64,000 nt of DNA from an uncultured Duncaniella sp. (GCA_910577335.1 CAJTMJ010000001.1:1-64000), one strand, 5' to 3'. Shown: positions 35,767 through 45,833, counted from the first letter of the stretch. Made by a program: numbers and translations. The notes: generated from the sequence alone by a model not told the origin.

Positions 35767-36687
35767 TCAGAATGTGATGGATAGAGAGACTGCCGGGGCG
35801 ATATCTGTCATTGGGTCGTAGACGACGGACGGAGCCAGTGCGAGCGAAGTGCCTGATGGCTTGCTGACAAGTACCTGACGGGCTCCTTTAGATAATGCCG
35901 CATCAAATAGGTTATATACATAGACAATGCCGGCACATCCTATCGCTATGTTTCGCATAGTCCTCCAGCTCTTTGCTTTGCCATAGTAGCTGTCCTCGAC
36001 CTCAGGATGATTATTCATGTTTTTAATATGTTTGCTTCGCTTATTTTCACATACGATGGCAGCCCCTATAAATACTACTTCAGCACCCATGATGCAATAT
36101 CCTTTGGTATTCTGCCCCTTATAAATTTGTCCTAAGCCCGGCACAATAGACATTGCAAGTGCCTTGGTATTATACTTGCGAGTGAGTTTGAAGTCGTCAA
36201 ATTGAGGCTCAACACAGTTGTCGGATGATGATACGGCATATAGCTGATAAAGAGTGTTGTCAAAGGTCATGTCAACATTCTCTTCTAAAGACACATATTC
36301 ATCAACGAGTTCGGCATAGAATTTCTTAGATACTGGGGAGGAGAATGTGATCAGGTATTTACGTTGTATTCTGTCATCACCCTCTTCATCGTTAGGTATT
36401 GACTGGAATTGGGGCTCACCTGAAAGATTGGTTATAGCCGCTGAGGCAGCGTTCAGATTGTATGTGTCGGCAAAATACTGCACAAGAGTGTCGAGACGCT
36501 CTTTGCGCAATTGGTCAAGATCACCTCCGAATGTTTCGAACTTGATAAACTTATAGGTGTCGTTGGTGCGTTCTTTGTCGAGGGAACTGACATTTTTCTG
36601 CGCCCAGCGTGGTTTATCCTGCGCCTCAACGCTAAATGAGACGCTAAAAAGGATGAACAGAAGCAAGAAACGTGATAAATTTTTCAT
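35767..36687 (-). CDS. DUF5683-family protein inside the glycan operon
   Basis: This 306-residue protein has a signal peptide (FLLLFILFSVSFSVEAQ). Near the middle, MSIVPGLGQIYKGQNTKGYC matches the DUF5683 signature and leads into two hydrophobic helices (VVFIGAAIVC and IAIGCAGIVYVYNLFDAAL). The N-terminal part reads as a small periplasmic domain. The family's function is unknown, and no glycosyltransferase motif is seen. The four-base overlap with the upstream GT4 gene ties it to the operon, so a role in glycan handling is possible but not shown. Confidence 0.75.
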   Translation of the reverse strand: MKNLSRFLLLFILFSVSFSVEAQDKPRWAQKNVSSLDKERTNDTYKFIKFETFGGDLDQLRKERLDTLVQYFADTYNLNAASAAITNLSGEPQFQSIPNDEEGDDRIQRKYLITFSSPVSKKFYAELVDEYVSLEENVDMTFDNTLYQLYAVSSSDNCVEPQFDDFKLTRKYNTKALAMSIVPGLGQIYKGQNTKGYCIMGAEVVFIGAAIVCENKRSKHIKNMNNHPEVEDSYYGKAKSWRTMRNIAIGCAGIVYVYNLFDAALSKGARQVLVSKPSGTSLALAPSVVYDPMTDIAPAVSLSITF

Positions 36688-37766
36688 TTATGTTTTGAAA
36701 TTAGGTTGGTATATAGGTTGATATATTGCTTTGCGGTATTTTTTATATCATAATTCGCAGCTCGTTTTAACCCGGCTGCAATTAGTCGGGTTCTTTCCGG
36801 AGAATCATCTATTACTCGGAGTATTGATTCAGCAAAAGCCTTGGGATCAGACTCCGGGAATAAAAGTCCTGCATCGGCAACAATTTCTGTCACGCCAGGA
36901 ACTGCCGAGGCTATCACCGGAGTTCCTGATGCCATAGCTTCAATTATGGAGAGAGGCATGCCCTCATAATGGGTGGACAATAGGGCGCAACGAGCTGAAG
37001 CGAACAGTGCAGATACATTGTCTACGTTTCCGAGAAAATGTATGCGGCTATCAAGGTTGCTCTTTGTGACAAAATCCTTAACGCTTTCAATGGTTGTACC
37101 CTCTCCGGCAAAGTATAGGTGAACATCATCCGGAAGATAAGCCATAGCTTTTACTGCCGTGAGATGGTCTTTTTGTGGACGGAAGCCCGATACCATCACT
37201 ACTGCTCTTCCTGTTAAATTAACATGCTCTATCGTTGAAGGTGGAATTTCTATGCCATTGGATATGGTATGCAGTTTGCCGTTGTCTTTAATTATGCAGG
37301 ATCCCTCCAAATTCAATTTCACCGAATCACTGCAACAAACTATGCTGTCATATTGGTCATACATCCATCTGTCAATGGTTTTATACCATTTCCAGTATCT
37401 GCGACGGTTGTTCGTGTTATGCTCGGTAGTGATGAGCATTGGGATAGTCCTGCTTATTTTAGTTGCTATTGCAGTGAAAAGTTGACAAGAACTGTTATGG
37501 GTATGTATAATGTCATACTTGTTTTTAGATATAAGTCTCCGCAATCTGTAAATATGTAATGGATTATACATACTTTTAAACCCTAAGCCAAGCTTATGGA
37601 TTGTGATTCCCGAAGATTCGACCTCAGAGAGAAACTGAGTGGGCGTGGCATCGAAAACAGATACTTCAACATCGATACCGGCTGTTTTTAACAAAGGTAA
37701 AAGATTTGTTGTAAGCCTTTCAGCTCCACCAATCCTAAATGATGTTATGACATATAATATACGCAT
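36684..37766 (-). CDS. Family 4 glycosyltransferase
   Basis: This 360-residue GT-B enzyme begins MRILYVITSFRIGGAERLTT, the usual GT4 acceptor-side loop. NKYDIIHTHNSSCQLFTAIA follows. GRAVVMVSGFRPQKDHLTAV and LLSTHYEGMPLSIIEAMASG form the donor-binding part, with EGMPLSIIE as the E-x7-E motif. It adds an unknown sugar to the repeat unit. Its ATG overlaps the stop of the upstream GT2 gene by one base (TAATG), and its end overlaps the DUF5683 gene. Confidence 0.9.
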   Translation of the reverse strand: MRILYVITSFRIGGAERLTTNLLPLLKTAGIDVEVSVFDATPTQFLSEVESSGITIHKLGLGFKSMYNPLHIYRLRRLISKNKYDIIHTHNSSCQLFTAIATKISRTIPMLITTEHNTNNRRRYWKWYKTIDRWMYDQYDSIVCCSDSVKLNLEGSCIIKDNGKLHTISNGIEIPPSTIEHVNLTGRAVVMVSGFRPQKDHLTAVKAMAYLPDDVHLYFAGEGTTIESVKDFVTKSNLDSRIHFLGNVDNVSALFASARCALLSTHYEGMPLSIIEAMASGTPVIASAVPGVTEIVADAGLLFPESDPKAFAESILRVIDDSPERTRLIAAGLKRAANYDIKNTAKQYINLYTNLISKHK

Positions 37767-38842
37767 TATGAGCGTATTAGTTTTAAAATTTTTAATTGAA
37801 AATTCCTAACAGTCATAGCGGCATTTAAGAAATATTCATTGGATATTATAATCCATAATGCCCTGAAAATATAATTCTTAATACCTTTCTCGAAAAATAT
37901 TGATCGATATTGAGTGGTTATCGGGTAAATTCCTGCTTCAAACTGGGATTTGATAATCTTCTTCATCTCGTCCTTACAAATCCCTATCCGTAAGACGAAT
38001 GCCCAATAGCCGAATATAAATAAGTCTTGTTTAACTTTAAAACTGTCTTTTATATTTGGAGTTAATGTGGGATGCTCTTTTATGAAGTTATGGTACGATA
38101 AAGCTAAATATTGTTGTTGTAATCTTGACTCTTTCCACCGTGGAGTATTTTTAACCGCCGAATGAAAGTAACTTTGAGGACGTATCACATAAAAATATCC
38201 TGTAAAATCAACATATAATATATGTGATGACAATGCAACAGTTTGCCATGTAAACAATGTATCTTCAGCAAATATTAAATTTGTGTCAAATTTGAAATTA
38301 TGAAGATTTAGAAAATCTTTTTTGAAAAATTTATGCCATACTGTAACTTGGCTTATTAAATTAGAGGTCTGTAAAATATATTCCTCACCATTCCCTTCAA
38401 AGGATATACAAAAATCATTCTCAGTGCATTTGGGCTTATGAAAGATAGGCTCTATATCATGCTCGGAAATGTGCTCTTTACCAAATATGAGTATTTCCGG
38501 TTCTTTTTTCAAAGCAATCTTTAAAAAGTATTTTAGACAGCCGGGATACAATACGTCATCACAATCCATGAAGTAAACATATTTCCCTGTTGAATTCTTA
38601 AGCCCTACATTTCTTGTTTCAGATAATCCTTTGTGGCTGTTTGGAATGACTGTTACATTCGAACGCTCGGATTGAAATTTTTTTGCCAAAGATAGAGTAT
38701 TATCCATCGAGCCATCATCCACCAATATAATCTCGGCATTTATGTCTTTATTATGGAACAACTCTTGTGATTCCAAGACTCTGAATGTCAATGGTAGGTA
38801 ATTCTCACAATTGTATAGCGGAATGATTATGCTGAGATCCAT
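37766..38842 (-). CDS. Family 2 glycosyltransferase
   Basis: The protein has 358 residues. The GT-A fold is clear: MDLSIIIPLYNCENYLPLTF, EIILVDDGSMDNTLSLAKKF, then NVGLKNSTGKYVYFMDCDDV with the metal-binding DCDD. The C-terminal 150 residues are variable, as expected for the acceptor side. It works at the cytoplasmic face on the lipid-linked repeat unit. The gene is AT-rich like its upstream neighbours, which suggests that this block was acquired or exchanged. Confidence 0.9.
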   Translation of the reverse strand: MDLSIIIPLYNCENYLPLTFRVLESQELFHNKDINAEIILVDDGSMDNTLSLAKKFQSERSNVTVIPNSHKGLSETRNVGLKNSTGKYVYFMDCDDVLYPGCLKYFLKIALKKEPEILIFGKEHISEHDIEPIFHKPKCTENDFCISFEGNGEEYILQTSNLISQVTVWHKFFKKDFLNLHNFKFDTNLIFAEDTLFTWQTVALSSHILYVDFTGYFYVIRPQSYFHSAVKNTPRWKESRLQQQYLALSYHNFIKEHPTLTPNIKDSFKVKQDLFIFGYWAFVLRIGICKDEMKKIIKSQFEAGIYPITTQYRSIFFEKGIKNYIFRALWIIISNEYFLNAAMTVRNFQLKILKLIRS

Positions 38843-38875
38843 ATTATTGGGATGGTGATCTGTCTGACAATTATT

Positions 38876-39925
38876 TTAAAACAGATTCGTTAATATAAAA
38901 ACAGCTCTTTTTAACAGTCTCATCGCCCTTCCTGATTTATATTGTTTTTCTCCAAGCAAGTACAATCCTTCGGAGTTATGGGTTCTAATAAAAACCATTT
39001 CAGGTTCATCCATTAGATGTTTTGTCTCAGACTGTGTTAATGTGCATACTCGCTGAAACATTTCGTCATTCAGTTCGCTGTCAATCCATGCTATGAGTTC
39101 TGGTTTTGGGTATATATTATAAGTTATCAACATGGCAATCTGTGTCATAAGCACATTTTTCATTTCAATGCGGAGTGGGTCAACTGCCTTATAATAACTG
39201 TATTGTTTTATGAGTTTTTCCCTATACAGGAATAACTTTTTTAAATGAGGATAGAAGTATGGGTTATATTTTGATGTGCAACCACCCCAACGATAGCTGT
39301 AACCGGTGTCGGGAATCATGCAGATTTTGGATAAGTGAGGAAATAACCGAAGATTGAAAGCTTCGTCTTCTCCCATATTTAACCCTAATGGGTATAGATC
39401 TACTTTGTCGAGTGTTGATTTCCGGTACAATTTACCACACATATTGACCGATAATAAACTTTTACCGAAAAAAGATATGTAATAATTGTCGAATAGGTCT
39501 GGTTGGATTATTATTTCTTCATGTCGGCTCGATTTTTGCTTTATTAGTCCCCATTTATCAATGACCCTTTGCATCCCAAACTCAACGTAGTCTGCATTTT
39601 CTTTTTCTGCATATTTGACAAGTTTTTCAATGATGGTTTTATCGCACAACCAATCGTCAGAGTCAATAAACATCACATATTCTCCATTTGCAGATTGAAG
39701 CCCGTGGTATCGAGACATTTCCACACCTTCGTTTATGCTATTTTCAATTAGTCGTATGCGAGTGTCTGATTCGCAGTACGTTTGGCAAATTTTCAAACTG
39801 TCATCTTTTGAGGCATCATTAATCAATATGATCTCTAAATCATCATAACTCTGATGAAGACATGAATTAATGCATTGTCTCAAATATTTTTGGCTGTTAT
39901 ATATTGGAATTATGATTGAGACCAT
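38876..39925 (-). CDS. Family 2 glycosyltransferase
   Basis: The protein has 349 residues, with MVSIIIPIYNSQKYLRQCIN, LEIILINDASKDDSLKICQT and ANGEYVMFIDSDDWLCDKTI giving the nucleotide-sugar site and DSDD motif. The tail contains GCTSKYNPYFYPHLKK and other variable sequence. Its start overlaps the end of the upstream glycosyltransferase gene by 29 bases. The donor and acceptor sugars are unknown. Confidence 0.9.
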   Translation of the reverse strand: MVSIIIPIYNSQKYLRQCINSCLHQSYDDLEIILINDASKDDSLKICQTYCESDTRIRLIENSINEGVEMSRYHGLQSANGEYVMFIDSDDWLCDKTIIEKLVKYAEKENADYVEFGMQRVIDKWGLIKQKSSRHEEIIIQPDLFDNYYISFFGKSLLSVNMCGKLYRKSTLDKVDLYPLGLNMGEDEAFNLRLFPHLSKICMIPDTGYSYRWGGCTSKYNPYFYPHLKKLFLYREKLIKQYSYYKAVDPLRIEMKNVLMTQIAMLITYNIYPKPELIAWIDSELNDEMFQRVCTLTQSETKHLMDEPEMVFIRTHNSEGLYLLGEKQYKSGRAMRLLKRAVFILTNLF

Positions 39926-40895
39926 TTTTTATTATGTAGGGAGGGATCGAGTTAAATTCTTTTGATTTTATAAATTGCAAGCCTTCAATTATCCCCTTTA
40001 GATATGAACTTACGAAATTTGAATCAAATTTTATGATGGAAGTAATACTTATTCCCCAAAATAGCCAGATAAATTTTAGAATTCCGGTAAAGAGAGCAGT
40101 TTTATCGCCTGATGAGTTATTCCCATTCGGTTTATAATTACTTCGCCACCATCCTATAAACATAGCCTTAGTGCGGATCAGAAACTTATCCGGGGAATTG
40201 TGATATTTGTTACTGTCAGATTTAGCATCAAGATTTTTGATTTTAGCATTAAAGCAAATGCCAAGATTATACCCATTGCGATATGCTTTATATGAGATGA
40301 TTTGATCTTCGCCGTATGCAAAACCTAAATTGTCAAGCCAACATTCATCTGTCAAATTAAGATTAGTAAGAATGCGTTTTTCCCATAATATAGCGGGACC
40401 TCCGCAACTTTGAGTTGGGTAATATCTATTTTGAGGATTGCAAATATAGCTGAAGGACCCGTTTTTATATATCTTGAATGCGTATTTAGAAAAATGATGA
40501 GGAAATACTAAGTTTGAGAATATAGCTTTTAGTTTCTGTGGTAGCGTCAAATTATGATTTTTAAAAATATCTGCTCCTACGATACCGGCACTATGGGCTT
40601 TTATTTCTGATAGCAATATTTGAGCAAAATCCGGCGAAAGTTCCACATCGTCGTCTAATGTCAATATGTACTCGCTGGATATTTCATCGTATTTTAAAGC
40701 TCTTTGGGCGACCATCCCTTTTTTAACCCAAACATATTTTTCGTTACCTACTTGAAAATTCGGGCGATTATATCCCTCCGCGATATAGATTATGACATCC
40801 TCGGGTTGGATTGTCTGTGAATAAATCGAGACAAGTTCCAGACGAAGGGTTTCTGGGCTTGTGCCAAGTGTCCGTATTGCAACTGAATATTTCAC
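39897..40895 (-). CDS. GT2-like glycosyltransferase, GTG start
   Basis: This 332-residue protein is started here at GTG (40895-40893), reading MKYSVAIRTLGTSPE. A longer frame from 40991 would add 32 unrelated residues inside the preceding gene. The GTG overlaps the preceding gene's TGA by two bases, a strong sign of coupling. EYILTLDDDVELSPDFAQIL carries the DDD metal motif. LDNLGFAYGEDQIISYKAYR resembles the ED motif of GT2 enzymes. The rest is divergent and AT-rich. Sugar specificity is unknown. Confidence 0.85.
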   Translation of the reverse strand: MKYSVAIRTLGTSPETLRLELVSIYSQTIQPEDVIIYIAEGYNRPNFQVGNEKYVWVKKGMVAQRALKYDEISSEYILTLDDDVELSPDFAQILLSEIKAHSAGIVGADIFKNHNLTLPQKLKAIFSNLVFPHHFSKYAFKIYKNGSFSYICNPQNRYYPTQSCGGPAILWEKRILTNLNLTDECWLDNLGFAYGEDQIISYKAYRNGYNLGICFNAKIKNLDAKSDSNKYHNSPDKFLIRTKAMFIGWWRSNYKPNGNNSSGDKTALFTGILKFIWLFWGISITSIIKFDSNFVSSYLKGIIEGLQFIKSKEFNSIPPYIIKNGLNHNSNI

Positions 40896-41788
40896 AATTG
40901 TGAGGCTTTTTTCTTGATATGCAGAGCTAATATTAGCCCAATAGGGTACATTAGAACTGTTATGATCTTTAATGGCGAGTTGGAAATACAATTTGGAATA
41001 TTACTGATATGGCAACTTGACACATAATGGATGGCACACCGGCATTTGTTCAAGAATGAATTGTGTTTTAATTGCATTTCCAGAATCCGGAGTTTTGCAA
41101 AGCTTTTGGGTGATTCAACATATTGTTTGAAAATAATACCGGATATACTGTCTCTTCCTGTCTGATAATCAACAATACATAAATTAGCATTAATAACAAG
41201 CAACGGATAAGCATCTCCTATTTTAAGAAGTGAATATACCGGATTGAAGTACTTTTCATCCGGAAAGCCTATCTGAGGAGAGACCTGTTTCATCAGATCT
41301 GTTCTTAACACCGGTTTGGAATCTCCACGATGGATGTTTTTTATATACAGTTCGGGGAAATAACATTCTTTGAGATTTTGGGGGAAATAACCTCCGATAG
41401 GTTCCATCGTGTCATAGCTGAAATCGAGTCCTATGAGTCCGAGATATTTATCACTCCCTTTTTCTTTCCATGTGGTCACTATTATTCCAACTGCATCATC
41501 AGGCATGAAGTCGTCACTGTCGATACATACGCTTAGCTCGGTTTCGATATTTTCATAAGCAGTATTATAACCGGTATGCAGACCACCGTTTTCTTTATAA
41601 ATATATCGGATTGGGATGCGCTGTTGTTGGATGAATCCCTCTACAAGTTTACGGGTAAAGTCGGTGGAGCCGTCATCGATCACAAGCCATTCAAAGTCAT
41701 CGCATGTTTGAGTGCAAAGACTTTCGTAAAGACGGCGCAATGTATGCGCCCGGTTATATGTCGGGGTGAATACGGTTAGAGTTTTCAT
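40892..41788 (-). CDS. Family 2 glycosyltransferase
   Basis: The protein has 298 residues. MKTLTVFTPTYNRAHTLRRL, DDFEWLVIDDGSTDFTRKLV and ETELSVCIDSDDFMPDDAVG give the GT-A core, and QNLKECYFPELYIKNIHRGD is typical of a GT2 subgroup common in Bacteroides capsule loci. The C-terminal 60 residues are variable and include a hydrophobic end that may touch the membrane. It follows the polymerase gene with a one-base gap. Confidence 0.9.
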   Translation of the reverse strand: MKTLTVFTPTYNRAHTLRRLYESLCTQTCDDFEWLVIDDGSTDFTRKLVEGFIQQQRIPIRYIYKENGGLHTGYNTAYENIETELSVCIDSDDFMPDDAVGIIVTTWKEKGSDKYLGLIGLDFSYDTMEPIGGYFPQNLKECYFPELYIKNIHRGDSKPVLRTDLMKQVSPQIGFPDEKYFNPVYSLLKIGDAYPLLVINANLCIVDYQTGRDSISGIIFKQYVESPKSFAKLRILEMQLKHNSFLNKCRCAIHYVSSCHISNIPNCISNSPLKIITVLMYPIGLILALHIKKKASQL

Positions 41789-41789
41789 A

Positions 41790-42902
41790 CTATCTATAAG
41801 ACCAGAAGAATGTCATCATAAATATAGTGAAAGCGGTGTAAGCAATTAGTATCTGTCCTGCCACACGATCTTGATTTTCCCACGCTTTCATGTTGCACAG
41901 AGGGTATACGAGTAATATAGGCATTAGGAACCATGAAAGATATGCGAACCTATTGGTGAATGAGGTACGTATGACAATAATCCAGAACGCATTGGATAAG
42001 AGGTAGGTGGTTGCTAAGATATTATACCAACCATCATGCAGGTCTTTCCATATATTCACATAGAAGATCATAGCGATTGGCATGGCGCTGAAAAGTATAA
42101 AATCCCACCGGAAACCTGTGGATGAAAACTGATTGTCATATTCATGTGAGGTGGTATAAAAAGTCATTCGTTCGTCAAATCCAAGAGATGACATGAACGA
42201 AGTGATTTCTTTCCCGAAAAAAAGTGAAATCAGGATACTGCTAAGCCAGATATACAAGGCGATTTTAGGCTCCTTTATCACAGTGATGGAGGCAATCACC
42301 CCCGCAATAGGTAACATTACGCTACGATGTATACCAAGTGCAAAAAAAGCTAACACGAATGCTATGATTCGTTTATCCTCCATAAAAAATGCCATCGCAA
42401 GCATCACAACATGACATGCCAATCCATTACGAAGTCCGTTTACTCCAAATGTGAAGAACATTAAGGATGAGAATACAAACAATATGCCTAAGTAAGGACT
42501 GGTCGGGACAAATTTTTTCACAGCCCAAAAGGCGGAAAAGACATATCCGATTTCAATTATTAAGAAGTATTGGTGAACAGAGAGACCATATTTTTTACAT
42601 AAAAAAGATATGAAACTCCATAGCCATTCCGTATTTAACATAAGGGAAGGCAATGTGTGCACATCTATCAGATTATATGAATGAGCATAAGCCCATGTAT
42701 CGCCAAATACGAAGCTAATCGGTCTTATTCCCATCCAAATGGCGAAAAATACTGATATTGCAAATGGCAAGATGAAATTTCCTTTATTTTCCTCGCCTAT
42801 TGCGAGAGTGTCTCCATCTGTTGCGATAAGTTTTAATCCCATCGCCAATGATAGGATGCCAATGATGGTGAGGTATATAGGTGTATATAGAAGTGCGTTC
42901 AC
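41790..42902 (-). CDS. EpsG-family polysaccharide polymerase (Wzy-like)
   Basis: The 370-residue protein has about ten membrane helices. Its N-terminal part contains AIWMGIRPISFVFGDTWAYA, with the GxRP...GDTWAY pattern of the EpsG family. VNGLRNGLACHVVMLAMAFF resembles the family's RNG/RQG motif. It probably joins lipid-linked repeat units in the periplasmic leaflet. It is the only polymerase candidate in the region. It overlaps the upstream GT32 gene by four bases. Confidence 0.85.
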   Translation of the reverse strand: MNALLYTPIYLTIIGILSLAMGLKLIATDGDTLAIGEENKGNFILPFAISVFFAIWMGIRPISFVFGDTWAYAHSYNLIDVHTLPSLMLNTEWLWSFISFLCKKYGLSVHQYFLIIEIGYVFSAFWAVKKFVPTSPYLGILFVFSSLMFFTFGVNGLRNGLACHVVMLAMAFFMEDKRIIAFVLAFFALGIHRSVMLPIAGVIASITVIKEPKIALYIWLSSILISLFFGKEITSFMSSLGFDERMTFYTTSHEYDNQFSSTGFRWDFILFSAMPIAMIFYVNIWKDLHDGWYNILATTYLLSNAFWIIVIRTSFTNRFAYLSWFLMPILLVYPLCNMKAWENQDRVAGQILIAYTAFTIFMMTFFWSYR

Positions 42903-43645
42903 TGAATTTGTAGGAAATTCTTTAGTTTTGAAAATGTATTAACACCAAATAAACGATGAAGGAGCCGCATTATGTATGTTCGAACAGGTCCGTAATTGTC
43001 ACACCATGTTTTGGCGTAATGGTGAATGCTACGAGTATTTGATGTGATATTAAGTTTCCCGGTAGCGTCATCTAACGGATTGAAGTAATCATTGGGGTAT
43101 ATAGTGATACCACATAGTTGTTGTGCCACGTTCTCTAACTTTAAACCTTTATCCATAAGAACATCTGTGACATGTTTCACCACTGTACCCGGAATTTGTT
43201 TTCCTAAGACATCTAAAAAATGTATCTTAGCATAATGATTTAGAATGGCGTTATATATTGCCATTTTTTCGGGAGAGCCAATACCCAATCCTGAATTAAC
43301 TCCTATATTTGCGTGGCTTTTTTCAAATCCCATAAATGCACCTTTTTTAATAATATCGTCCATCGGGCGTATTACTTCCACGTCGGTGTCAAAATAGATA
43401 CCTCCATGGTGGTATAGAATCCAGAAACGAGCGTAATCACTAACGAAAGCCCATTTGCCACATTCTGCTGCTTCTTTTGTATATGCGATAGCATTGATGT
43501 CAAAATCATTCTCGTCCCATCGCTTTATTTCCCATCCCGGGAAATATTTTTTCCATGAACTGATACATTTGATGGCGCTTTTAGGCAGGGGTTTCCCGCC
43601 AAACCAGCAGTAATGTATGATATGCGGAATCTTTTCGATTGTCAC
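42899..43645 (-). CDS. GT32-type glycosyltransferase
   Basis: The protein has 248 residues. KIPHIIHYCWFGGKPLPKSA, then KYFPGWEIKRWDENDFD and FWILYHHGGIYFDTDVEVIR, define the GT32 (Gly_transf_sug) family, with DTD as the DxD metal motif. These enzymes transfer sugars such as galactose or mannose in capsule synthesis. Its length is typical. It lies between two GT-type genes in the same operon; the linkage made is unknown. Confidence 0.93.
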   Translation of the reverse strand: MTIEKIPHIIHYCWFGGKPLPKSAIKCISSWKKYFPGWEIKRWDENDFDINAIAYTKEAAECGKWAFVSDYARFWILYHHGGIYFDTDVEVIRPMDDIIKKGAFMGFEKSHANIGVNSGLGIGSPEKMAIYNAILNHYAKIHFLDVLGKQIPGTVVKHVTDVLMDKGLKLENVAQQLCGITIYPNDYFNPLDDATGKLNITSNTRSIHHYAKTWCDNYGPVRTYIMRLLHRLFGVNTFSKLKNFLQIQ

Positions 43646-43678
43646 TGTCGTATGGTTAAGTTCGGAGCAGTTATAGTG

Positions 43679-44662
43679 TTATTTAAAATTCTTTCTGATA
43701 AGGATTAAAAAATTGCGTATTGATTTGGAAATGTTAAACATTCCGGACATTGCCATGCGTAAAAGCAATCTGTCAATATCACGTATTCGTTTATTTTCCT
43801 TCATATATGGAATATATGATTTGTATAAATTCTTAAAATTTGAATTAGAAAAATTTCCGTAAATGAATAACCGATAAATCAACGTAGTGATGAGACTTTT
43901 TTTGCTTTTTATTAAATCTGTATTTGTCGGGATGGAATTGTTCAAAATTGAAATCAAATTCTGAGTCTCTGCAATCATTTTGCTGTCAGTCCTGTTAACA
44001 AGGCTTCCGGCTATATTTATTCGATAATAATATAATGTGGCATTTAAATATCTTATTTTTAAACCTTGGGTTTGCAGTATTTGTAAGAGAACAAACACAT
44101 CCTCGCAGTAATTAATATTGGGTGGAAATTTTACATTGCGGTAAAGGCTTGCGCGAATCAACTTATTCCATAAACTTCCATGTAAGGTCCGATTGTTTGC
44201 TCCACAAACTGATTCTATTATTGAAATACCTGTCAGGCTAATAGCTGTTTGTGTATATGTGGATGCTTTGCCGTTTGAATAGCAATAAAAATCACAAAAA
44301 ACAATGTCGGCATTGGTTTCAGTGGCTTCATTGTATAATGCTTCATACATGTTAAGTTCTGTCCAGTCATCCGGATCACAATGTATGATGTATTCACCGG
44401 TTGCAGCATCCAATCCGTCTTGTCGTGACTGGCTGACACCTTTATTTTCAGTATATCTTATTAATTTAACTTGATTTTTGCGATTTGGGTATTCGTCAAG
44501 GATGCTTGACAGTATGTTTATGCTTGAATCGCCACCACAATCATCGATAAATATATATTCAATATCATCAAGTGTTTGTGCGAATAGGGAGCGAGCACAT
44601 TTTTCAATGTAGTTTTCTACTTGGTAGACAGGGATAATAACACTTACCTTGGGTGTACTCAT
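43679..44662 (-). CDS. Family 2 glycosyltransferase
   Basis: The protein has 327 residues. KVSVIIPVYQVENYIEKCAR, DIEYIFIDDCGGDSSINILS and ATGEYIIHCDPDDWTELNMY carry the GT-A core, with DPDD as the metal motif. The C-terminal half is AT-rich and basic (NISKSIRNFLILIRKNFK), which may help membrane contact. One base separates it from the upstream pyruvyl transferase gene. Confidence 0.9.
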   Translation of the reverse strand: MSTPKVSVIIPVYQVENYIEKCARSLFAQTLDDIEYIFIDDCGGDSSINILSSILDEYPNRKNQVKLIRYTENKGVSQSRQDGLDAATGEYIIHCDPDDWTELNMYEALYNEATETNADIVFCDFYCYSNGKASTYTQTAISLTGISIIESVCGANNRTLHGSLWNKLIRASLYRNVKFPPNINYCEDVFVLLQILQTQGLKIRYLNATLYYYRINIAGSLVNRTDSKMIAETQNLISILNNSIPTNTDLIKSKKSLITTLIYRLFIYGNFSNSNFKNLYKSYIPYMKENKRIRDIDRLLLRMAMSGMFNISKSIRNFLILIRKNFK

Positions 44663-44663
44663 A

Positions 44664-45806
44664 TTATTTATTCAGATTTGTACTTAAAAAGCTAAGTGAT
44701 TTCTTTTTTAATTCCTCTAAATTGGAATTAATTAAATCCCAGTCGATATTTAAATCCCAATCGATATTATCATCGGACTCGGAGATTAATCTGTTTTCAA
44801 GTTGGAATGTGCTTAGCAATGATTTAATGCGACTGATTCCTCTTGTTTCATTACCTATAACAATAAACGGTTTATTAAAAATTATAGCAAAAACGCAAGC
44901 ATGGAAGCTGTCTGTGATCACATATTTTGCCCAGTGAAAATTGCTTAGCCAGCTTTCGACTGGTGGTTGAATCCGTTTTTCCAAGGGTGAAGCGATATCA
45001 TACACCTGTGCATATCCGTTGATCAGTTTCAGATTTTTTTTCTTACAAAAATCATCAATTAATCTGTCTTTAAGAGGTGACGGATCTAATATATGACACA
45101 TAATTACGTTTTCGTCCTCTTCCTCAGCAATATTAGCTTCACGAATTAAGTGAATATAATCATTTTTCGTCAGTAGAAAGGTCGGGTCAAGGACATGGAC
45201 TGCATTTAGTCCAAATGAATTCTTACAAATATTGACACCTGAAACCTCTCTTACAGATATTGCGTTGAATCGTTTTGCGCAGAGGGCACATTCTTGGATA
45301 TCACGGTCACTGTATTCCGACAAATTATCCAGCCCGAAAGAGGCGGCATAGGATATTCTGATTATATCTTTGCGTTTGAGGAACAGCAAGAAAGCGTTGG
45401 AGATCCGTCGATTCCAGTTGTTTGTGAAATATGGTTTTCGCCATACTTGATCGCTTCCGACTATTATTGCGTCATAGTTAAACTCATTAATCTGATCTAA
45501 TTCATCAATTTCCTTGATATTAATATATCGATTAATGAATTCCCGTGTATGCTGCTCGATGACCGGACGTATTTTTGATAAGTTATATTCACAGAAAATG
45601 GGGCTATTCCAATCAATGAATAATTTTCTAAAAATACGCTTAATATATTTCGCACATAATACTATTTTAGGAGGAAGGTAATCGTCCCATCTTTGAAACA
45701 CTTCAACTTTGTGTCCCATCCGTTCAAGGGTATGCTGCAGGGCATACGCCTGAAGAATCCCACCATAATTAGCACGTAGAGTCAATGTCAATACCGCTAT
45801 TCTCAT
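44664..45806 (-). CDS. Polysaccharide pyruvyl transferase family protein
   Basis: The protein has 380 residues. MRIAVLTLTLRANYGGILQA and YALQHTLERMGHKVEVFQRW are the typical start of this family in Bacteroides. IIVGSDQVWRKPYFTNNWNR, and later VESWLSNFHWAKYVITDSFH followed by ACVFAIIFNKPFIVIGN, match the conserved donor-site region. The family adds pyruvate ketals from phosphoenolpyruvate to sugars, so the glycan may carry a negative charge. Some members have other roles, so the activity is inferred. Confidence 0.88.
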   Translation of the reverse strand: MRIAVLTLTLRANYGGILQAYALQHTLERMGHKVEVFQRWDDYLPPKIVLCAKYIKRIFRKLFIDWNSPIFCEYNLSKIRPVIEQHTREFINRYINIKEIDELDQINEFNYDAIIVGSDQVWRKPYFTNNWNRRISNAFLLFLKRKDIIRISYAASFGLDNLSEYSDRDIQECALCAKRFNAISVREVSGVNICKNSFGLNAVHVLDPTFLLTKNDYIHLIREANIAEEEDENVIMCHILDPSPLKDRLIDDFCKKKNLKLINGYAQVYDIASPLEKRIQPPVESWLSNFHWAKYVITDSFHACVFAIIFNKPFIVIGNETRGISRIKSLLSTFQLENRLISESDDNIDWDLNIDWDLINSNLEELKKKSLSFLSTNLNK

Positions 45807-45833
45807 TTTCTATGAGCAGGTGCAGTTTGATCG

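Noticed and set aside
40896..40991. N-terminal extension of the glycosyltransferase at 39897-40895
   Set aside because: The added residues lie in the coding region of the previous gene and are unlike the family; the GTG at 40895 fits the family start and overlaps the previous stop.
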